From contig NZ_LOKW01000003.1 in assembly GCF_002211305.1 (NCBI RefSeq), positions 62,001 through 126,000 of the forward strand: 64,000 nt of DNA, given 5' to 3'. Numbering within the stretch: the first letter of the stretch is position 1; each line of letters starts with the position of its first letter. The translations under genes were made by a program, and so were the position numbers. Source of the DNA: Rhizobium sp. R634. Lineage in GTDB: Bacteria; Pseudomonadota; Alphaproteobacteria; Rhizobiales; Rhizobiaceae. Of this stretch, positions 1 through 7,991 are shown one piece after another. Below the pieces are notes generated by a model. The model did no database searches. It saw only the letters and a program-made list of their open reading frames with translations, and was not told where the DNA came from.

Positions 1-234
1 AAGGAGCCTGAGAAGTTCCTCGGGCGCAAGCCGACCTTCGATGGCGACCAGCTTGTCGAGGTTATGCGCCTGCTTGGCCTCGGCACCAGCAACAGTGAGA
101 TTGCCAGAAAGACTGGACTGGTGCGGCAGACCATCATTCGAATCAAAGCCGACCCTGCCAAGGCCGCTCAGCAGGTGGCATCTTGGGAGCAAGCCGAGGA
201 GTTGCGGAAGTCACCAAAGAAGCGAAGAGGATAG
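1..234 (+). CDS. Serine recombinase (resolvase/invertase), C-terminal part only
   Basis: The first frame is open from base 1 to a TAG at 232-234 and gives 77 residues. They begin with a linker of the form GRKPTFDGDQL and continue with a helix-turn-helix (LGLGTSNSEIARKTGLVRQT). This layout is typical of the DNA-binding end of Hin/Tn3-resolvase-type serine recombinases. The catalytic serine domain lies left of the window, so it cannot be seen whether the gene is whole. The C-terminus ends in a basic tail (KSPKKRRG). Its position beside unusual genes suggests it belongs to, or once belonged to, a mobile segment; that is an inference. Confidence 0.75.
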   Translation, partial: KEPEKFLGRKPTFDGDQLVEVMRLLGLGTSNSEIARKTGLVRQTIIRIKADPAKAAQQVASWEQAEELRKSPKKRRG

Positions 235-908
235 CTCACGCGTCGCCAGGCCCTGCGAACATTGTGAGTGAGTCAGACTTGGAGGAGCGTATAAATCGGA
301 TTGATACCCGAAAATTGGCCGGGGTAACCGGTGCGTCTCTCCGGCTCCTCGGAGCGGAACATTGTTCAAGAGGCAACAGGCACGGGTTGCAGGGTCGCGG
401 CAGAGGTGGCCGCTTGGGTGCTGCGGGGGTCAGGTGGTTTGATTTGACTTCATTCTCCGCTCTAATATTTTCCCAATTTGAGGCCACATATTCTCCCACG
501 CCAACCTCAGACACCCTGAATTCCCTCGTTCCCACACCAGATCCGCGTCTACTCAAGTCATTGTTATTGCTATCTTTATCGTTTTTCCCTTGACGGGTAC
601 GATTGATAGCGTCATATGTATGCCGCCTAACGGTCTGGGGACACCACCTCGGCGCAGGGGAAGCGGAAGCGGCCCCGTATAGCGGAACCAAAGCACCAAA
701 TCGGGAGCGGTCATTGGCCGCAAGCAGTGGCAAGGCGGGAAGGCAGTGGCCCGAACGTTGAACCGAGCGGTGAGGGATTGGCCGGGAAGGAAACCCGCGT
801 CCCCTGACGACACCACAGAACTACAGCTCATCATTCCGACACCGAGCGGCACAGCCGCCACCTTCGTGACGAGACGACACCAAGCCTACGGGCGACACAT
901 CATATCAT
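235..908. other. Gene-free stretch after the recombinase
   Basis: No reading frame here looks coding: candidates on both strands have atypical composition, no ribosome binding site and no recognisable motif. The stretch contains an AT-richer part around 430-620. A TTGACG hexamer at about 591 is followed, after about 17 bases, by a CATATG-like box that could act as a promoter, but this is weak evidence. Confidence 0.4.
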
Positions 909-1001
909 CAAGACTGCTCAACTAAGTCTTGCTCCCGTGCCTCAGGGTCCCGGTACAGTAAGCCATGCAGCGGGTACTGCATGAACAAGGGTTTATCCCT
1001 T
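909..1001 (+). promoter_or_regulatory. Leader with three short hairpins upstream of the Zn-finger-like gene
   Basis: Three small inverted repeats follow each other just before the gene that starts at 1040. They are CAAGACT/AGTCTTG (909-915 and 925-931), ATGCAG/CTGCAT (965-970 and 977-982) and AAGGG/CCCTT (987-991 and 997-1001). Each has a loop of 5 to 9 bases. They could form a structured 5' leader or protein-binding sites; no known riboswitch is recognised. Confidence 0.35.
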
Positions 1002-1039
1002 GCCCGACCCATTTCCAAAGATTGAGATCACACGCACAT

Positions 1040-1720
1040 ATGAGAACTTGCAAGGCTGGCGGATGCTCCGCTCAGGTCAACGGCTACAGTGCACTCTGCG
1101 AACAACATAAGCGGACGAAAGTTCGCCACGGTCACCCTCTCCAGACCGGCGTGAAGAAATCCGACCTAAAACCCTACATCAAAGAAATCGACAGCTATTT
1201 GAACACCGTCTCGGCGACCAATGCCTACGAGTCGATGAACGACATCTGGGCTCGCACCGTCGCTGCGGCGAAGGCCCACATCAGGACTACAGAACGTGGC
1301 GTTGCAGCCAACGTGCACGAGCTTCAGGCATCCAAGGCAATCGTCTCTCTGTCCGAAGAGACCGACAGCATCACCATAGCCAAGCTCCTCATGGCAATGG
1401 GCTACTGGCACGAGGATGACCAGAGGCGCTGGAAGTACGACAACGGGTTCCGTTTCCAGACCGTACGCATGCTGCTTCGCCTGAACCCTCGTGAGGCCGC
1501 GTACAACTGGTCCATGAACGGGATGACACGCAGCGTCTACCGAGAGGTGCCACCGAGGACGATAGCGGCTCTATGGTCGATTATCGAGGCCACGAAGCTC
1601 GTTGGTTACGGCGTCGAGATCGCCAAGCGGAAGGCAAAAGCCATGGAGGCCGCTCGCCAGAAGGTCAGGACCGAGCGGGACGCGATCCTTGGACCAGAGC
1701 TGACCGGAGGCGTTGTTTGA
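1040..1720 (+). CDS. Uncharacterised protein with N-terminal zinc-finger-like motif
   Basis: This is a 226-residue protein. The start at 1040 is preferred to an in-frame ATG at 965 because it places the cysteine motif at the very N-terminus and 965 lies inside a hairpin. The first 35 residues contain CKAGGC, then CEQH, then RHGHP. Short modules of this shape (CxxxxC, CxxH, RHGxP) are common at the start of phage and mobile-element proteins, including HNH-type ones. No HNH motif is visible in the remainder, which is predicted helical with a basic, Ala-rich C-terminus. The stop overlaps the start of the next gene (TTGA), so the two are probably translationally coupled. Function unknown. Confidence 0.7.
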   Translation: MRTCKAGGCSAQVNGYSALCEQHKRTKVRHGHPLQTGVKKSDLKPYIKEIDSYLNTVSATNAYESMNDIWARTVAAAKAHIRTTERGVAANVHELQASKAIVSLSEETDSITIAKLLMAMGYWHEDDQRRWKYDNGFRFQTVRMLLRLNPREAAYNWSMNGMTRSVYREVPPRTIAALWSIIEATKLVGYGVEIAKRKAKAMEAARQKVRTERDAILGPELTGGVV

Positions 1721-3018
1721 ACGAACCTGCCACCACAGACACCAGCAAGGCCGTGGACACGCCATTCAGCCCGTGGCGCTTCGCTAGGACCGAGGCGTCA
1801 AAGGCGCTCATCACCGAGGGCATCGCTGACGTTGAACGCTACGAGGAGCACGGTAAGCTCCGCACCCGAAGGCGAAAGGGACACGACCAAGAAACCTTCG
1901 AGCTTACAGTCGAGTCCATCCTATGTGACCTGATGCATCACGCGCTCTACAGGCGTCCAGATGCGATCTACGTGACCCGGTCACATTCCGTGCTTGGAGG
2001 CCGGAACCGATACCGTCCACGGGTATACGGTAAGACCTTCCCCGATGTTCTTGACAGGCTGGCCGCTCCAGAACTGGGGTGGATAGTCCAAGAGATTGGC
2101 GACAGCGATTGGCGGCAAGATGCGCGGCGCACGTCCATCCGTCCTGGTCCGAAGCTATTTGCACGTCTGGACACCGGGGGGATCACCTTCGCCGACCTCG
2201 GGCTAGCTTGCGTGGCAGAACCGATCATCCTGAAGAGCGAGAAGGCGGACTTCTGGGACGAAGCACAGGTTATCGACTACCACGATACGGAGGAGACGAG
2301 ACTCTTTCGGCGGGAGATGCGGGACATCAACGATTGGCTGCGATCTGCCGAAATCGACTACGGAACCTACAAGACTGACGGCAGCCCCGTTCCCGACACC
2401 AGCGACCGAGACTTGCGCCGCATCTTCACTCGGGGACGGTTCGAGAGCGGCGGTCGTCTCTTTGGTGGCTTCTGGCAGGGGATGAGCAAGGAAAGCCGGT
2501 TTGACCGCCTTGTCATCGACGGCGAGGCAATAGTCGAGCTGGACTACGCTCAGATGGGACCAAGGCAGCTCTACGGCATGGCGGGTGCCGTTCCGGCTGC
2601 ATCCGACCTCTACGCCATCCCCGGCTTTGAGGAGCATCGAAAGGGTATCAAGGTCGTCTTCAGTTCGATGGTCTTCCGCGAAACGCCCATGAGGAAGATG
2701 CTGCGGGGGTCTGTGGGGAACTTTCCTAAAGGCACTCACATATCCGAAATCACCGAAGCCATCATCCGCCACCATCCCGCGATAGCACACCTCTTCTTCA
2801 CCGGAGTTGGGCATCATGTTCAACGTCAAGAGAGCCAGATCATGGTCGACATCCTGCTGAGCTTGAAATCTCATGGGATCGTTGCCCTGCCCGTACACGA
2901 CGCGATCCTTGTGGCATCTTCCAATGCGATCGTGGCCAAGCAGGTGATGGGTGATGTCTTCTCTCACCATGTCGGCTTACCTGGACTGGTCGATGTGTCT
3001 TCAACGTACGTAGGTTGA
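1717..3018 (+). CDS. Small family-A DNA polymerase-like protein with Gly at the steric-gate position
   Basis: This is a 433-residue protein. A TTG start at 1717 overlaps the previous stop and has GGAGG six bases upstream; an open frame continues farther left, but over the preceding gene. Residues 272-284 (VELDYAQMGPRQL) match motif A of DNA polymerase I, with D276 as catalytic aspartate. Residues 308-320 (R308, K312, F320) fit the spacing of motif B, and 391-398 (LPVHDAIL) fit motif C with D395. The glutamate that follows DYSQI in Pol I is Gly281 here, as in T7-type RNA polymerases. A-to-B and B-to-C distances are shorter than in Pol I, so the fingers are minimal. No exonuclease domain is seen. 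Polymerase activity is inferred only. Confidence 0.7.
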   Translation: MNEPATTDTSKAVDTPFSPWRFARTEASKALITEGIADVERYEEHGKLRTRRRKGHDQETFELTVESILCDLMHHALYRRPDAIYVTRSHSVLGGRNRYRPRVYGKTFPDVLDRLAAPELGWIVQEIGDSDWRQDARRTSIRPGPKLFARLDTGGITFADLGLACVAEPIILKSEKADFWDEAQVIDYHDTEETRLFRREMRDINDWLRSAEIDYGTYKTDGSPVPDTSDRDLRRIFTRGRFESGGRLFGGFWQGMSKESRFDRLVIDGEAIVELDYAQMGPRQLYGMAGAVPAASDLYAIPGFEEHRKGIKVVFSSMVFRETPMRKMLRGSVGNFPKGTHISEITEAIIRHHPAIAHLFFTGVGHHVQRQESQIMVDILLSLKSHGIVALPVHDAILVASSNAIVAKQVMGDVFSHHVGLPGLVDVSSTYVG

Positions 3019-3123
3019 CCTCGGTCTACCATGGTTGGGGGCCTCCTGATGGGGCTGGCCCTTACACCTTCGACACCCATGGCTACCAATGCCTACCTAC
3101 GTAACCCTTATATCAACCATGGT
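3007..3123. promoter_or_regulatory. Two paired inverted repeats upstream of the small HTH gene
   Basis: TACGTAGGT (3007-3015) is repeated in reverse as ACCTACGTA (3095-3103), and ACCATGGTTG (3028-3037) is repeated in reverse as CAACCATGGT (3114-3123). Each pair lies about 80-90 bases apart. The repeats fill the gap between the polymerase-like gene and the small gene at 3153. They may be operator half-sites, recombination sites or a long-range hairpin. Confidence 0.55.
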
Positions 3124-3152
3124 ACTACTCATAGGAGGACCCGTAAGAGGAC

Positions 3153-3422
3153 ATGACCGAACGCGACACCCCTTACCCTCACATCATAATCGACCCGAAA
3201 CGCCAGCGCTACCTCAAGTGGAAGCTCTCTAGGGAGCGAGCAACCGTCGAAGGGATAGCCAGCTCAATCGCCCTCCTCAAAACCGGTAAGTTCAAGACTA
3301 TCGAACAGCTTGCGGTCGCGATGAAGCTAACAGTCCCACAGGTGAGATGGAGGCTAGGCAAGGCTCGGGAAGGTGGTTTCATTAGCAACGGGTTCTACCA
3401 GTCTTTCGCAGAGTTCGCGTGA
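3153..3422 (+). CDS. Small helix-turn-helix-like protein, possible regulator
   Basis: This is an 89-residue basic protein. Upstream are AGGAGGA at 3133-3139 and a second purine-rich AGAGG immediately before the ATG. Residues 45-75 (FKTIEQLAVAMKLTVPQVRW, then RLGKAREGGFI) resemble a winged or simple helix-turn-helix in which a second helix contacts DNA. It lies directly behind the paired inverted repeats and could bind them, but that is an inference. Family not recognised. It is the last gene of the accessory-looking segment. Confidence 0.6.
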   Translation: MTERDTPYPHIIIDPKRQRYLKWKLSRERATVEGIASSIALLKTGKFKTIEQLAVAMKLTVPQVRWRLGKAREGGFISNGFYQSFAEFA

Positions 3423-3748
3423 TTTGCACAAGAAGCATCTCAAGATGCCTCGCTTATGCAGGACGCAAGACTGTTGACGATGGTACAAAATGCCAATACA
3501 AACGGGGGATCAGTGCAGACCTAAGTCATTGATTTATAGCTGCAAACACGGTGCTAATGGCCAGTCCTCTTCTGGGCACCATTCCAATCTTGATCGCTAC
3601 CAAGATCAGATAATCAAATCTTCCAGAAATCGTACAGTGGCACCTTCCAACGAAGGCTATTGACGATGCTTTGTCTACAAACCTGGTTCGATGACGCCGA
3701 TTCCGGAGGTCGAACCAGCGCAGGCTACGGAAGCGTGGCTCCCGGTCT
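3423..3748. other. AT-richer gap between accessory segment and DUF982 gene
   Basis: No convincing gene lies here. The stretch is visibly less GC-rich than the flanks. TTGACGATG occurs twice (about 3474 and 3660). It is a plausible junction between the mobile segment and the conserved chromosome, but no direct repeats marking an insertion could be confirmed. Confidence 0.35.
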
Positions 3749-4045
3749 TCACGCAGCCATATGCGGCGCCATCTTCCTGTTGTCTGCTATCACCGACAAA
3801 ACCGCGATGCCGGCCTCTCTGGCGGCGCTCAAAAGCAATTCTCTGAGTTCATGCATCCCGGCTTGCCCGGTGACGGCATCGGCGCAGGCCTTCACGGCCG
3901 CGACGTATTCCTCTCCGTCGTCAAGGGGCCAGTCGATCATCAGAACCTCGGCTGCGTCCTGGAGCGTCCTGACGATCTTGTGCTTTCGCCGGCCTCCAAC
4001 AAAAAGAACAAGAGGCGCAAAATCCGCCGATGTGTTCCATTGCAT
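3749..4045 (-). CDS. DUF982 family protein
   Basis: This is a 98-residue protein. The start has a GGGGAG sequence 7-12 bases upstream. The order of features fits DUF982: a short beta start (FAPLVLFVGG), a middle segment with AAEVLMIDWPLDDG, a helix carrying a conserved CADAVTG-type core, and a last helix AAREAGI. DUF982 proteins are small, abundant in Rhizobium and of unknown function. It is transcribed away from the polysaccharide operon and has no operon partner. Confidence 0.8.
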   Translation of the reverse strand: MQWNTSADFAPLVLFVGGRRKHKIVRTLQDAAEVLMIDWPLDDGEEYVAAVKACADAVTGQAGMHELRELLLSAAREAGIAVLSVIADNRKMAPHMAA

Positions 4046-4072
4046 GGCACTTTCTCCCCAAGAATTAGAATA

Positions 4073-4270
4073 TTAGTAATACTGCAAGAAGCGTGCCGTG
4101 CAAGGTGGAAAGCGGTGTCGTTGCCCGACGGAATCGTTTCTGTTGATCATCTCGGCCGCGAGGTGCGCAGCCACTGCGACCGAGGACAGCCGTTCAAGGC
4201 ACCGCCTTGCGGAAAGCGCCGCTTCCTCCTCCTCAGCCCTCGCAAGCCTCGCACAAGAACGAAATCGCAT
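4073..4270 (-). CDS. Possible small protein of unknown function
   Basis: This is a 65-residue frame directly upstream of and in line with the DUF982 gene. The middle part (ARAEEEEAALSARRCLERLS, then SVAVAAHLAAEMINRN) could form an amphipathic helix pair. There is no clear ribosome binding site at the ATG, and the frame stays open much farther upstream across rfbF, so it may be a chance frame. Confidence 0.25.
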   Translation of the reverse strand: MRFRSCARLARAEEEEAALSARRCLERLSSVAVAAHLAAEMINRNDSVGQRHRFPPCTARFLQYY

Positions 4271-4391
4271 ACCGGGACCAGGATGACCATAGGGCCGTTT
4301 CGCCCGAAGAGAGTCATCCCGCCTGTCGGGATCTCGGCGAGAACCTGCGGGAAGCCGTGACAATTGCTGGACACTTTGGAGTTCGCTTGGG

Positions 4392-5165
4392 ATGAAAGTC
4401 GTAATTCTCGCCGGTGGCCTTGGCTCGCGTCTTGCCGAAGAGACCAGCGTGCGGCCCAAGCCCCTGGTCGAGATCGGCGGCATGCCGATCCTCTGGCACA
4501 TCATGAGCATCTACGCCCATCACGGCCTGAATGATTTTATCATCTGCGCCGGCTACAAGGGCTACATGATCAAGGAATACTTCGTAAACCTTGTTCTGCA
4601 CCACAGCGACATCACCGTCGACCTTGGCGCCAACAGCATCAACTATCACGGCGGCAAACGACCGGATTGGCGCGTGACCGTGGTCGATACCGGCATGCAT
4701 TCGATGACCGGCGGTCGTCTGGGGCGCATTCGCGAGCATCTGACACCAGGCGAACCCTTCTGCATGACCTATGGCGACGGCGTCGGCGACATCGACATCG
4801 CTGCCGAGGTCGCCTTCCATCGCGATCATGGCCTGAAGGCGACGATGTGTGCGGTAACCCCACCCGGACGTTACGGCGCTACGAATATCGAAGGTCAGTT
4901 CATCACCTCCTTCGTGGAGAAACCGAGGGGCGACGGCCAGCGCATCAATGGCGGCTTCTTCGTGCTCGACCCTTCGGTGGTCGATCTCATCCCGAGCGAC
5001 GACACGATCTGGGAAGCCGGACCATTGGAGTGGCTTGCCGCCAACAATCAGCTTGCCGCCTTCAAGCATGACGGCTTCTGGCAGCCGATGGACACGCTTC
5101 GCGAGCGCACTCACCTGGAAGAACTCTGGAATTCCGGAAAGGCACCTTGGAAGCTATGGGCCTGA
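4392..5165 (+). CDS. rfbF: Glucose-1-phosphate cytidylyltransferase
   Basis: The 257-residue length is that of the family. It makes CDP-glucose from CTP and glucose-1-phosphate, the first step of CDP-6-deoxysugar synthesis in the cytoplasm. The nucleotidyltransferase signature is at residues 6-24 (LAGGLGSRL, PKP with Lys23). Further family motifs are YGDGVGDID, EKPRGDGQRINGGFFV and the C-terminal WQPMDTLRE. It is the first gene of a run of overlapping genes and overlaps rfbG by about ten bases. A GGAG lies 11 bases before the ATG. Confidence 0.95.
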   Translation: MKVVILAGGLGSRLAEETSVRPKPLVEIGGMPILWHIMSIYAHHGLNDFIICAGYKGYMIKEYFVNLVLHHSDITVDLGANSINYHGGKRPDWRVTVVDTGMHSMTGGRLGRIREHLTPGEPFCMTYGDGVGDIDIAAEVAFHRDHGLKATMCAVTPPGRYGATNIEGQFITSFVEKPRGDGQRINGGFFVLDPSVVDLIPSDDTIWEAGPLEWLAANNQLAAFKHDGFWQPMDTLRERTHLEELWNSGKAPWKLWA

Positions 5166-6220
5166 CGAATTTCTGGAAAGGGCGGCGGATTTTCCTGACC
5201 GGGCATACCGGCTTCAAGGGATCCTGGCTCTCCCTGTGGCTGGAGCGGCTCGGCGCCGAGGTGACGGCGGTTTCGCTGGCGCCCGAGACCGAACCGTCGC
5301 TCTACCGGAAACTTGCGCCCTGGGACGATCGCGGCCACCATATCGTCGATATCCGCGACGCTGCGGCGCTTCTCGACCTCTTCAAAGGCTTTGAGCCGGA
5401 GATCGTCATCCATATGGCCGCGCAAGCGCTGGTGCGGCGCTCCTATGAGAACCCGGCAGAAACCTTCTCAACCAACGTGATGGGAACGGCGAACGTTCTC
5501 GACGCGATCCGGCACACGCCATCCGTCAAGACGGTGCTGGTCGTCACCTCGGACAAGGTCTACGCCAATAATGGCAGCGGCATACCGTTCATCGAAACCG
5601 ATACACTCGGCGGCAAAGACCCCTACAGCAACTCCAAGGCCTGCACCGAACTCGTCTGCCAGAGCTACCGCGACAGTTTCTTCAAGGGGCGCGATCTCAG
5701 GCTCGCGACCGTGCGCGCCGGCAATGTCATTGGCGGCGGCGACTGGTCACAGGACCGGCTGATTCCGGATTTCATTCGTGCCTTCGAAGGCGGCGAGCCG
5801 ATCATGCTGCGCTATCCCGAGGCCATCCGCCCCTGGCAACATGTGCTGGAGCCGCTCGGCGGTTATCTCAGCTTCGCCGAAGCGATGACAGTAGAGCGCC
5901 GCAAGGATCTGCCGGATGCGCTGAATTTCGGCCCGCATCCCGAAAGTTTCGCCACGGTTTCCGAACTCGCCGAGGCGCTCGGGCGCGCCCATAGCGTCGA
6001 AGACGTGTGGCGGCTTGCGCCGGGCGAACATCTGCCGGAAGCGCCGGCGCTGACGCTGAGTTCCGCGCTCGCGCTCGACACCATTGGCTGGCGGCCGCGC
6101 CTCAGCCTGCAACAGACCATCGACTGGACTGCCGCCTGGTACAAGGCCAACCGCGAGGGCGAAGACATGCGCGCCTTCTCGCTCGACCAGATCGCGGCAT
6201 ATGAGGAAACACTATTATGA
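5156..6220 (+). CDS. rfbG: CDP-glucose 4,6-dehydratase
   Basis: This is a 354-residue extended short-chain dehydrogenase. It converts CDP-glucose to CDP-4-keto-6-deoxyglucose. The NAD-binding GHTGFKG is at residues 16-22 and the catalytic YSNSK at 157-161. TSDKVY precedes it and GGGDW follows, as in RfbG. An in-frame TTG at 5147 is an alternative start; the ATG at 5156 gives the usual N-terminus (NFWKGRRIFLTG). The 5' end overlaps rfbF and the 3' end overlaps the methyltransferase gene in ATGA, indicating one transcript. Confidence 0.95.
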   Translation: MGLTNFWKGRRIFLTGHTGFKGSWLSLWLERLGAEVTAVSLAPETEPSLYRKLAPWDDRGHHIVDIRDAAALLDLFKGFEPEIVIHMAAQALVRRSYENPAETFSTNVMGTANVLDAIRHTPSVKTVLVVTSDKVYANNGSGIPFIETDTLGGKDPYSNSKACTELVCQSYRDSFFKGRDLRLATVRAGNVIGGGDWSQDRLIPDFIRAFEGGEPIMLRYPEAIRPWQHVLEPLGGYLSFAEAMTVERRKDLPDALNFGPHPESFATVSELAEALGRAHSVEDVWRLAPGEHLPEAPALTLSSALALDTIGWRPRLSLQQTIDWTAAWYKANREGEDMRAFSLDQIAAYEETLL

Positions 6221-7452
6221 CAGCGCATAATTGCCGGTTTTGCGACGCACCGCTGAAGCATCGATTCGTCGACCTCGGCTCGACCCCGCTCGCCAATGCC
6301 TATCTGACGGCAGAGCAGCTCACGCAGCCGGAGCCATCCTATCCGCTGCGCGCCTTCGTCTGCTCGGAATGCTGGCTGGTGCAGGCCGACGCCTTCGTTC
6401 CGCCGGAGGACATCTTCAGCCATTATGCCTATTTCTCCTCCTACAGCGACAGCTGGGTGGAGCATGCGCGCCGGTTCACCATCATGGCCCGCGAGCGCTT
6501 CGGCCTTGGCGCGACATCACAAGTCATCGAGGTGGCGAGCAATGACGGCTACCTGCTGAAGCATTTCGTCGAGGCCGGCGTGCCGGTGCTGGGCATCGAG
6601 CCAGCGGAAAACGTCGCCGAGGTCGCTCGCGGCATCGGTGTGCCGACGGAAGCGCGCTTCTTCGGCAAGGCAACCGCCGCCGATCTCGTATCGCGCGGTC
6701 ACGCCGCCGACATCGTCATCGGCAACAATGTGCTTGCTCATGTGCCCGACATCAACGACTTCGTCGGCGGGCTTTCGGCCGTGCTGAAGCCGGATGGGGT
6801 CGTCAGCGTCGAATTTCCGCATCTCCTGCGGCTGATAGAAAGTATTCAGTTCGACACGGTCTATCACGAGCATTTCTACTATCTCTCGCTGCTCGCCGTC
6901 GAAAAGGTCTTTGCCACCCACGGCCTGAAGGTGTTCGACGTCGAGGAACTGCCGACGCATGGCGGCAGCCTGCGCATCCTCGCCTGCCGGGCGGAATCGG
7001 CCGCCCACGCGATCGGTCCTGGCCTTGCCAAGGTGCGGGCCGATGAAAAAGCGGCCGGCTTCGACAGGACGGAAACCTACGAAGCCTTCCAGAGCCGTGT
7101 CGCGCCGATCAAGGAAGGGCTGCTCGCCTTCCTCAACGAAGCCAAGCGGACCGGCAAGAGCGTCGCAGCCTACGGCGCCGCTGCCAAGGGCAATACGCTG
7201 CTCAACTTCTGCGGCGTCGGCACCGATCTCATCGACTATGTCGTCGATCGTAATCCGCATAAGCAGGGACATTATCTGCCGGGCAGCAAGCTGCCGATCT
7301 ATGCGCCCGAAAAAATGGAAGAGACCAAGCCCGACTACGTGCTGATCCTGCCCTGGAACATCAAGAACGAGGTGGTGGCCGGCAACAGCAAGGTCGGCAG
7401 TTGGGGCGGCCGTTTCGCCGTCGCCGTGCCTGAGTTGACGGTGCTCGGATGA
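6217..7452 (+). CDS. SAM-dependent sugar C-methyltransferase-like protein
   Basis: This 411-residue protein has the three-part architecture of NovU/TylC-III-type C-methyltransferases. An N-terminal zinc-binding domain carries Cys6, Cys9, Cys49 and Cys52. A Rossmann methyltransferase core has its SAM loop at 103-111 (VIEVASNDG). A C-terminal domain contains VAAYGAAAKGNTLLNF and DRNPHKQGHYLPG. These enzymes methylate a carbon of an NDP-4-keto-6-deoxysugar. Placed between rfbG and a 3,5-epimerase, it suggests a methyl-branched CDP sugar. It overlaps both neighbours by four bases. Confidence 0.85.
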   Translation: MTAHNCRFCDAPLKHRFVDLGSTPLANAYLTAEQLTQPEPSYPLRAFVCSECWLVQADAFVPPEDIFSHYAYFSSYSDSWVEHARRFTIMARERFGLGATSQVIEVASNDGYLLKHFVEAGVPVLGIEPAENVAEVARGIGVPTEARFFGKATAADLVSRGHAADIVIGNNVLAHVPDINDFVGGLSAVLKPDGVVSVEFPHLLRLIESIQFDTVYHEHFYYLSLLAVEKVFATHGLKVFDVEELPTHGGSLRILACRAESAAHAIGPGLAKVRADEKAAGFDRTETYEAFQSRVAPIKEGLLAFLNEAKRTGKSVAAYGAAAKGNTLLNFCGVGTDLIDYVVDRNPHKQGHYLPGSKLPIYAPEKMEETKPDYVLILPWNIKNEVVAGNSKVGSWGGRFAVAVPELTVLG

Positions 7453-7991
7453 GATTTGTGCCGACCGCGGTTTCGGGCGCCTTTGCAGTGGAAGTCGAGG
7501 AACGCGCCGACGACCGCGGGATGTTTGCGCGGACCTTTTGCGCGGAAAGCTTCGCCGCTCACGGGCTCGCCTCGGTCTATCCGCAGTGCAACGTCTCGCA
7601 GAACCATAGGCGCGGAACGCTGCGCGGCATGCATTATCAGGCCGATCCGAAGCCGGAGGCGAAACTGGTGAGGGCCGTACGCGGCCGGGTCTTCGATGTC
7701 GCGCTCGATCTGAGACGGGAGTCGCCGAGCTCTCTTAAATGGGCGGCCGTCGAGCTCGATAGCGAAAAGCGCAATGCCTTCTACATTCCGGCCGGCTGCG
7801 CCCACGGCTTCCTCACCCTCGAGGACGATTGCGAACTCTTCTACCAGATGTCGGCAACCTATGTACCGGAACTTGCCCGCGGTGTCCGCTGGGACGATTC
7901 CGCGTTTTCTATCGCCTGGCCTTTTGCGCCGAGCGTCATCAGCGAGCGCGACGCCGCGTTTGAAAGCTACAGCCAAGAGATCAGCCTTTGA
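7449..7991 (+). CDS. NDP-4-keto-6-deoxysugar 3,5-epimerase (RfbC/RmlC family)
   Basis: The 180-residue length is that of the RmlC family. The family signature QNHRRGTLRGMHYQ lies near residue 51-64 with His62 as catalytic base, followed by the cupin strands FYIPAGCAHGF and the tyrosine-containing TYVPELARGVRWDD. The partner enzymes here act on CDP sugars, so the substrate is probably the CDP-linked 4-keto sugar rather than the dTDP sugar of classical RmlC. It overlaps the genes on both sides. Confidence 0.88.
   Translation: MRFVPTAVSGAFAVEVEERADDRGMFARTFCAESFAAHGLASVYPQCNVSQNHRRGTLRGMHYQADPKPEAKLVRAVRGRVFDVALDLRRESPSSLKWAAVELDSEKRNAFYIPAGCAHGFLTLEDDCELFYQMSATYVPELARGVRWDDSAFSIAWPFAPSVISERDAAFESYSQEISL

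Noticed and set aside
236..733. 165-codon minus-strand frame in the left gene-free stretch
   Set aside because: No ribosome binding site, unusual composition and no recognisable motif.
3660..4076. 138-codon plus-strand frame opposite the DUF982 gene
   Set aside because: Opposes a recognised family with a good ribosome binding site; Ser/Ala-rich shadow.
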